NCBI GenBank assembly: GCA_947372575.1
Contig: CANBUF010000157.1
Coordinates: 1-5,480, forward strand
Length of the DNA stretch: 5,480 nucleotides
Reading direction: 5' to 3'
From: Alcaligenaceae bacterium
Lineage (GTDB): Bacteria; Pseudomonadota; Gammaproteobacteria; Burkholderiales; Burkholderiaceae
Position 1 is the stretch's first letter, and each line of letters begins with the position of its first letter. Below, in pieces: positions 1 through 5,480 of the stretch. The notes below the pieces were generated by a model. The model worked only from the letters and a program-made list of their open reading frames with translations, made no database searches and had not been told where the DNA came from. The position numbers and the translations under genes were made by a program.

Positions 1-832
1 TATTGACTGCAAAGAATTGGCGGTCCTTGAACAGGGCGTAAATATTGCCTTGATCGATAAAGGATGTTAAGTCTCCGCCCCAGATCGCGGAATAGATTGC
101 CTGGGGCTTGCCTTGGAGCAGGCGTGTGATGGACTCGCTGTAGTCAGGCTGAAAGAGTTTAGGCCAGACATCGCCTACCACTTCGATATCTTTGTTGAAG
201 TGTTTGAGGTATTCAAAATACTCGGCTGTTGTGTCACGCCCGTAAGCGTAGTCGGGTGAGACACTCATCCAGCGATTGAGTTTCTTTTCTTTTGCAATCT
301 GTGCGCCATAGGCTCCGCCCACGATCGCATCATGAATGCCCTGGCGCGCGCACCGGAAAGCATTCGGAATACGCAGCTTTGGGTCTGCAGTCAGTGATGA
401 CGTTTCTGAACAAGTATGAATACACAGCACGCCCAGATCGCGCGCCACTTCGTGCACCGCGAAGGCACCGGACGAGGCTTCGCCATCCCAGATGATTTCG
501 CACCCTTCGCTGGTGACCAGTTCGCGTGCCACACGTGCGGCCTCCTGGGGTGCGCCTTTTGAATCACGCACGATCATTTCGATCTTGCGCCCACCGAGAC
601 CACCTGCAGCGTTGAACTTATCGACTTCCATCATCACGGCATTGCGTGATGAAATTCCCAGCGTCGCGACGCGACCAGAGAGAATGGTTGGCATGCCAAT
701 TTTGATTGGATTGTTTTGTGCCAGAGAAATCGCGGGTAGTCCGATTGTTGCCATGCCAGCTGCTACGCCCGCGCCTTGCAGCAATTTGCGACGTGTCGGT
801 TGCTTTGGGGCATCTGCCAAATTTTTATGCAT
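1..832 (-). CDS. ABC transporter substrate-binding protein, branched-chain amino acid type (partial, C-terminus off left edge)
   Basis: The frame is open from an ATG at 832-830 to the left edge, giving 277 codons; family members are usually near 400 residues, so roughly the last third is missing. The N-terminus carries a Tat-type signal peptide: TRRKLLQ at residues 13-19, a hydrophobic stretch at about 20-37, and a likely cleavage after ALA-like SLA at 36-38. The mature part opens with IKIGMPTILSG and continues with GGLGGRKIE, a Ser/Thr-rich segment (SETSSLT) and SPDYAYGRD, the pattern of type I periplasmic binding proteins (Peripla_BP_6, LivJ/LivK-like). By family it should bind a small solute in the periplasm and deliver it to a Liv-type ABC permease; the ligand cannot be told, and amides, urea or aromatic acids are as possible as amino acids. 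Permease and ATPase genes are not in the window. The start is supported by an AGGAGA Shine-Dalgarno 5 bases upstream. Confidence 0.9.
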   Translation of the reverse strand, partial: MHKNLADAPKQPTRRKLLQGAGVAAGMATIGLPAISLAQNNPIKIGMPTILSGRVATLGISSRNAVMMEVDKFNAAGGLGGRKIEMIVRDSKGAPQEAARVARELVTSEGCEIIWDGEASSGAFAVHEVARDLGVLCIHTCSETSSLTADPKLRIPNAFRCARQGIHDAIVGGAYGAQIAKEKKLNRWMSVSPDYAYGRDTTAEYFEYLKHFNKDIEVVGDVWPKLFQPDYSESITRLLQGKPQAIYSAIWGGDLTSFIDQGNIYALFKDRQFFAVN

Positions 833-837
833 TCTTG

Positions 838-843
838 TCTCCT
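838..843 (-). promoter_or_regulatory. Ribosome binding site of the ABC substrate-binding protein gene
   Basis: On the minus strand the sequence reads AGGAGA followed by five bases and the ATG at 832-830. It is the clearest Shine-Dalgarno in the window and fixes the start of the gene directly before the Tat signal peptide. Confidence 0.75.
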
Positions 844-866
844 GTTATTTTTTGAACTCAAGCAAG

Positions 867-895
867 CTTATCGTATCTTGAAAGTAATGAGTCAA
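867..895 (-). promoter_or_regulatory. Candidate sigma70 promoter for the ABC substrate-binding protein gene
   Basis: On the minus strand a TTGACT -35 box (895-890, five of six consensus matches) is followed by a 17-base spacer and GATAAG (872-867, four of six matches). Transcription would start near 860, leaving a leader of about 28 bases that contains the AGGAGA site. TTGACT belongs to a short direct repeat (TTGACTTGACT), so the exact -35 register is uncertain. This is a by-eye assignment. Confidence 0.45.
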
Positions 896-1086
896 GTCAA
901 AGGCTTTTAAAAAAATGTAGTGCGCCTTCGTCTTGATGGATGCATGTAGACTTGCCTTAAGGGAAAACCCTTGTCGTAAAGTTGCCAGTCAATGCCCAAC
1001 GAATCACACGCGTAATCAAGCTCGCGCAACGGCCGGTCAGCACCTACAATGCATCGAGCAGCGTTCAAGAGTGATAGATTAAAAAA

Positions 1087-3030
1087 ATGAAGTTCTGGTT
1101 CAAGCAAATATTTATAACTGTGGTTGCACTGTCCGTGATGGCAGTTTGCGGCCTGGCTGCCTTTATTCTTTCTTTTGATCCAAATTCCTACAAAAATGCG
1201 CTGCAGGTCCTGGTTCAGCAACGCACGGACCGTCAATTGGTGATTGGCGGGGACTTAAAGGTCTTGTTATTCCCAAAGATCGCCATTCAGGCCCGGCAGG
1301 TTTCCCTTTCAGAGAAATCCAGCTCCGACATATTCGCTTCGGTGGATGATTTCAGGGCCAAGGTTGCAATCTGGCCCTTACTCACCAACCAGCTTGTTGT
1401 AGAACAGATTGATGTGATTGGCCTGCAGGTTCAGGTGCAGCGCACTGCGCAGGGCCGATTGAACTTTGATGATTTACTCAGATGGGGGCGACCGACCGCG
1501 CCTGAAGCGACAGCTGCAGATACTGGGCTGACCATGGATGACACGGCGATCGATATTGCCAGTATCTCGGTAAAAAAGTCTGAGATTCAATATCGCGATC
1601 ACGTCAGTCACTCATCATGGAAGCTTGATGAGCTCATGCTGCAGACAGGCAGAATCAAGCGCGACGAATCATTTTCAGTAGACATGTCCGGACGGATTCA
1701 GGAGTCTGGCGTCGAGACCTCTGCAAAGATCAATGCGCAAGCCGTGGTGAGTATTGACCTGGGCGCGCGCGAGATCTCTGCCAAAAATGTAAGCCTTGGC
1801 CTCAAAGGTGATTTATCTGCAGGATGGTGGTCTTCAAGGCCTCTGCAAAAAATCGATGCCACTCTCAAACTTGCCTATATCGGTATTGAACCGGAGTTCG
1901 GTCGCATCAAGCTGGATCGTTTGGTGTTGCGTTCAAAGGCCTTGCGCGAAGGCACGCCCATTGAGTTCAGTCTGGATGCCCCTAAACTTGAGGTCTCTGA
2001 CACGGCTGCAAGCGGCGGCGGACTGACCGCACGTCTGCGAATCGATGGTCCGCCTTCTATGGATTTAAAGTTCGGACTGGATGGTTTACATGGCACGCGT
2101 CAAGCATTGGTATTCGATAAGTCGATGCTAGACATGGCTGTCAAGCGAGACGTACGGGGAGATACGCGCGTGGTCAAGTTAATGCTCACCTCGCCTCTGG
2201 AATTTAAACCGCTTGCGACCTCTATTGCGCTGCCGGCGCTGGAAGGGGAGGTGCAGACGTTACAGGCCTCGGCGTCCAAAAGCCTGCAAACGTTTCCTTT
2301 AAAGGCCGACCTGTATGCTGCGCTCGATCAACGAGCTGGGATCAGCCTACCACTCGTTGTTAAAGCACATGTTGAAAACATTCCATTTGCAACAGTACTG
2401 GCGAGTGTTGGCGTGGATAGCCTGCTGGATGGCACAGCCTCGCTAGGCATAGATCTTAAAACTGCAAACGCCTCCATCGCGGAGGCAGAAAAATCACTCA
2501 CCGGGAATATAAAGCTGCACTTGTCAAAGGCCTCTCTGCGTGGATTTAATCTTGCTGCTGGACTCAACGGCCTCAAGGCGATTGCTTCCACGGTTGTGCG
2601 TGATGAGCCCTTCGAGGGGGATTTATCCCAGCGTACAGCCTTTGATTCGGTTGAGCTCGATATGCGTTTGTCCCACAGTCTCGCCACGCTCACGCAATTG
2701 AATATGATCGCGCCTGAATGGCGGGTAACGCTTGCCTCAAGCGCTGCAACACCAGGACAGATTAACTTTCAGACAGGCACGCTTGATCTGCTGGCATCGC
2801 TCCAACTCCTATCGCCCCAGACGTTGACCACTAAACGTTTCACTATTCAGGTCCGTCAGATTACGGTGCCATTGCATCTGACAGGCTCGCTCAAGCGGCC
2901 TGCGGTCAATATCCAGTGGTCTGTGCTTGAACGTGATCCTACGGGTCGAGCCTTGCGGGAAAAGCTGTTGAATTCCGGAGTCGAGCAAACCAACCCGGCA
3001 CCCACTGTTCAAGGAACAAAAAAGAAATGA
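1087..3030 (+). CDS. AsmA family protein
   Basis: This 647-residue protein has one N-terminal membrane segment (about residues 8-29) and then a long, beta-rich, periplasm-facing region. The start of the AsmA domain is recognisable: FDPNSYK at 30-36, then an IGGDLKVLLFPKI segment and an IWPLLTNQLVVEQIDVIG segment, close to the family pattern for the first repeats. The AsmA C-terminal region is visible from about 447 (LDGTASLGIDLKTANAS), then a SLRGFNLAAGL segment, FDSVELDMRL near 519 and the GQINFQTGTLDL segment near 557. AsmA-like proteins belong to the bridge-like group anchored in the inner membrane and linked to outer-membrane lipid and protein homeostasis; a specific role here is inferred only. 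An in-frame TAG at 1075-1077 makes ATG 1087 the first possible ATG, though the Shine-Dalgarno is weak (AAGAG 15 bases away). The stop overlaps the next start as ATGA. Confidence 0.88.
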   Translation: MKFWFKQIFITVVALSVMAVCGLAAFILSFDPNSYKNALQVLVQQRTDRQLVIGGDLKVLLFPKIAIQARQVSLSEKSSSDIFASVDDFRAKVAIWPLLTNQLVVEQIDVIGLQVQVQRTAQGRLNFDDLLRWGRPTAPEATAADTGLTMDDTAIDIASISVKKSEIQYRDHVSHSSWKLDELMLQTGRIKRDESFSVDMSGRIQESGVETSAKINAQAVVSIDLGAREISAKNVSLGLKGDLSAGWWSSRPLQKIDATLKLAYIGIEPEFGRIKLDRLVLRSKALREGTPIEFSLDAPKLEVSDTAASGGGLTARLRIDGPPSMDLKFGLDGLHGTRQALVFDKSMLDMAVKRDVRGDTRVVKLMLTSPLEFKPLATSIALPALEGEVQTLQASASKSLQTFPLKADLYAALDQRAGISLPLVVKAHVENIPFATVLASVGVDSLLDGTASLGIDLKTANASIAEAEKSLTGNIKLHLSKASLRGFNLAAGLNGLKAIASTVVRDEPFEGDLSQRTAFDSVELDMRLSHSLATLTQLNMIAPEWRVTLASSAATPGQINFQTGTLDLLASLQLLSPQTLTTKRFTIQVRQITVPLHLTGSLKRPAVNIQWSVLERDPTGRALREKLLNSGVEQTNPAPTVQGTKKK

Positions 3031-3404
3031 CGATTGATGTGTTTTACCCAGTGGCAGGCTGTGGCGCCTGTGAGCACCGCATGGCCTCTGATTATCATTA
3101 CCGCTGGCTCGTGGTTGATGCGTCAGGGTGCGCGCTCGGTGGGCGAGCAGAGCTTGCCCTGCAGAGCGTTTCGGTTGAGATCAGGATGGGCTATTTAGTG
3201 TTGCGCGCGCCCGGCATGTTGCGTATGGATCTACCTCTTGATGTCATCGAAGACGATGACAGTGTGAGGCGCACGGTGAGTGTTGGTGCACAAAAAGTGG
3301 ATGTTGTGGATGAAGGCGATGTCGCCGCGGTCTGGTTTGGTCATGTGACCGATACACCATGCCGACTGGTCAAGGTCCATCCTGATGCAGACTTTCGTCC
3401 TTAA
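3027..3404 (+). CDS. Short protein resembling a stand-alone MOSC N-terminal beta-barrel domain
   Basis: The 125-residue product aligns by eye with the N-terminal beta-barrel domain (MOSC_N) that precedes the catalytic MOSC domain in molybdenum-cofactor sulfurase-related and YcbX-type proteins. Matching features are FYPVAGC at 6-12 (usually YPVKSC), RWLVVDASG at 26-34, the Arg at 40 followed by L43 and L45, VLRAPG at 58-63, and GDVAAVWF at 97-104 followed by PCRLVKVHPD at 111-120. Full MOSC proteins are about 270-290 residues; here the protein stops exactly where the MOSC domain should begin, and the next bases belong to a convergent gene. The conserved Lys-Ser of the first motif is replaced by Ala-Gly, and a CxxC (C12, C15) is present. 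It overlaps the asmA-like gene by four bases (ATGA), so it is probably translated by coupling; AAGGA at 3011-3015 may help. Function unknown. Confidence 0.7.
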   Translation: MTIDVFYPVAGCGACEHRMASDYHYRWLVVDASGCALGGRAELALQSVSVEIRMGYLVLRAPGMLRMDLPLDVIEDDDSVRRTVSVGAQKVDVVDEGDVAAVWFGHVTDTPCRLVKVHPDADFRP

Positions 3405-3407
3405 TTC

Positions 3408-3671
3408 TTAATCTTTGGCTGTGAGTGCCTGCGTCAGGAGGCGGTATTTGGCCATCAGCGTCTCCTGGCCTTCTTTCCAGTCAGGGTGCAGTTCAATGCA
3501 GTCAACCGGGCACACGACTTTGCATTGCGGCTCATCGTGGTGGCCGACGCACTCCGTGCAGGCCTCGGGGTTGATGACATAAATGGACTCGCCCATAAAA
3601 ATGGCATCATTTGGACACTGCGGTTCGCAGACGTCACAATTGATGCATTCTTCGGTGATCAGTAAGGCCAT
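3408..3671 (-). CDS. fdx: YfhL/Allochromatium-type 2[4Fe-4S] ferredoxin
   Basis: The 87-residue protein has two cluster motifs. The first is the classic CxxCxxCxxxCP with cysteines 9, 12, 15 and 19. The second is expanded: C38-x2-C41-x8-C50-x3-C54-P, with a ninth cysteine at 58. The eight-residue insertion between the second and third ligands, together with a C-terminal extension ending in a helical tail (about residues 66-87), is the mark of the YfhL/Allochromatium vinosum ferredoxins, known for very low and widely separated cluster potentials. It is a cytoplasmic electron carrier; its redox partner cannot be deduced. It lies 40 bases downstream of coaD in the same direction, an arrangement I recall as common in beta- and gammaproteobacteria, so it is probably transcribed with rsmD and coaD. 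GGAA seven bases before the ATG can serve as Shine-Dalgarno. Confidence 0.93.
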   Translation of the reverse strand: MALLITEECINCDVCEPQCPNDAIFMGESIYVINPEACTECVGHHDEPQCKVVCPVDCIELHPDWKEGQETLMAKYRLLTQALTAKD

Positions 3672-3711
3672 TGGGTGATTCCAGTTAGTCGTGAGCGGCA
3701 GTATGCCTGTC

Positions 3712-4772
<1,061 letters not shown>

Positions 4773-4773
4773 C

Positions 4774-5480
4774 ATGTTTAGCTTTTTTAAGAAAAAATCC
4801 CCGGCGCCCATAGAGCCGCCCCTCGATCAGACGACAGTTTCTGAGCCTGCCCTGCATGCGGACGATGTTCCGCAAGTGGGTATTGAACCATTTGTATCCA
4901 CGCAATCACCAGTTGAACCCACGCCTGCTCTGGAAATGCTCACCGAGGTTTCTTCAGAACCCGCAGCAGATGATGTATCCGAGGCCGAAGACGAAGCCGG
5001 AACAGCGACGCAAACGGATTCTGCGACTACATTCGCTGCAGAACCAGACGATACGCCCGCTCCAGCGCAAACAAAGACCTCGTGGCTGTCCAGGCTGCGC
5101 AGTGGCTTATCCAGAACAGGTCAGAGCATTGGTACGCTGTTTGTGGGTGTCAAGGTCGACGCTGCGTTATTCGACGAACTCGAAACAGCCCTCATTATGG
5201 CTGATACAGGCGTTGAGGCCACTGAGCAGTTACTCACAAAGCTGCGCGCACGCGTCAAAAAAGATCGTATCGAAACCGCCGAAGGCGTCCGGCAAGCCTT
5301 GCGCGAGGTCCTGACAGATCATCTCAAAGTGCTTGAAAAGCCCTTTGAAATCGGACGCGTCAAGACACTTGTTGTCATGATCGCGGGTGTCAACGGTGCA
5401 GGAAAAACAACCTCTATTGGCAAGCTCGCTTATTCACTTCAACATCAGGGTGCCAAGGTGCTACTCGCTGCAGGGGATAC
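4774..5480 (+). CDS. ftsY: Signal recognition particle receptor FtsY (partial, C-terminus off right edge)
   Basis: FtsY is the membrane-associated SRP receptor GTPase that docks ribosome-nascent-chain-SRP complexes at the SecYEG translocon. The visible 235 codons start with MFSFFKKK, a typical basic, amphipathic FtsY N-terminus. An acidic, Pro/Ala/Thr-rich A domain follows (about residues 9-100, low complexity, rich in Glu and Asp). The NG domain begins near SWLSRLRSGLSRT (103-115); its four-helix N part includes LFDELETALIMADTGV. The G domain P-loop is GVNGAGKTT at 205-213, followed by SIGKLA. The window ends in AAGD, the beginning of the conserved DTFR motif. The full protein would be expected to be longer by about 160-200 residues. 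It diverges from rsmD, and its ATG overlaps the first rsmD ATG. No convincing Shine-Dalgarno precedes it. An annotation lacking the upstream part could pick a later ATG, but MFSFFKKK strongly supports this start. Confidence 0.95.
   Translation, partial: MFSFFKKKSPAPIEPPLDQTTVSEPALHADDVPQVGIEPFVSTQSPVEPTPALEMLTEVSSEPAADDVSEAEDEAGTATQTDSATTFAAEPDDTPAPAQTKTSWLSRLRSGLSRTGQSIGTLFVGVKVDAALFDELETALIMADTGVEATEQLLTKLRARVKKDRIETAEGVRQALREVLTDHLKVLEKPFEIGRVKTLVVMIAGVNGAGKTTSIGKLAYSLQHQGAKVLLAAGD

Noticed and set aside
292..881. Open frames on the plus strand across the ABC substrate-binding protein gene
   Set aside because: They have biased, low-quality composition and are antisense shadows of a gene with a clear Tat signal and family motifs.
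959..972. AAGGG-AAAA-CCCTT hairpin in the gap before the AsmA-like gene
   Set aside because: The stem is only five pairs and no T-run follows on either strand, so it does not look like a terminator or a known regulatory element.
1045..1050. TACAAT as a -10 box for the AsmA-like gene
   Set aside because: Five of six matches, but no acceptable -35 box lies 16-18 bases upstream; not strong enough to annotate.
4783..4797. Inverted repeat of six T and six A with a 3-base centre, near the ftsY start
   Set aside because: It is the codon run for Phe-Phe-Lys-Lys-Lys in ftsY; it has no GC stem and is not a terminator.
4776..4811. Longer rsmD starting at 4811
   Set aside because: The added residues come from the reverse strand of the ftsY N-terminus; RsmD proteins start just before the RIVAGKYRRTP segment.
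4856..5314. A 152-codon plus-strand frame inside ftsY
   Set aside because: It is an out-of-frame reading of the FtsY A and N domains, rich in Arg and Pro, with no family resemblance.

Overview
The window looks like an ordinary chromosomal segment of a betaproteobacterium, most likely of the order Burkholderiales (perhaps near Alcaligenaceae). This rests on base composition that is roughly balanced by eye, on the gene order ftsY / rsmD-coaD-fdx, and on a Tat-exported branched-chain-amino-acid-type ABC binding protein. These are readings of protein motifs and gene order; no database search was possible.

Layout from left to right. (1) Bases 1-832, minus strand: N-terminal two thirds of a periplasmic ABC transporter substrate-binding protein, running off the left edge, with a strong Shine-Dalgarno and a plausible sigma70 promoter. 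(2) Bases 833-1086: a divergent intergenic region. (3) Bases 1087-3404, plus strand: a two-gene unit made of an AsmA-family envelope protein and a short protein resembling only the N-terminal beta-barrel domain of MOSC proteins, joined by an ATGA overlap. (4) Bases 3408-4775, minus strand: a tight housekeeping operon read rsmD -> coaD -> ferredoxin, covering 16S rRNA methylation, coenzyme A synthesis and a 2[4Fe-4S] ferredoxin. (5) Bases 4774-5480, plus strand: the start of ftsY, the SRP receptor GTPase, diverging from rsmD and running off the right edge just after its P-loop.

The most notable observation is that rsmD is interrupted by one in-frame TAA (4371-4373). The remaining 53 codons stay open in the same frame, still look like the RsmD C-terminus, and end in an ATGA overlap with the coaD start. 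This is either a very recent nonsense mutation, a sequence error, or a read-through stop. Secondary points are the overlap of the divergent ftsY and rsmD start codons, the stand-alone MOSC N-terminal domain without its catalytic half, and convergent genes separated by only 3 bases with no visible terminator.

I saw no mobile element, CRISPR array, tRNA, rRNA or clear repeat family, and nothing that amounts to a new multi-gene system.
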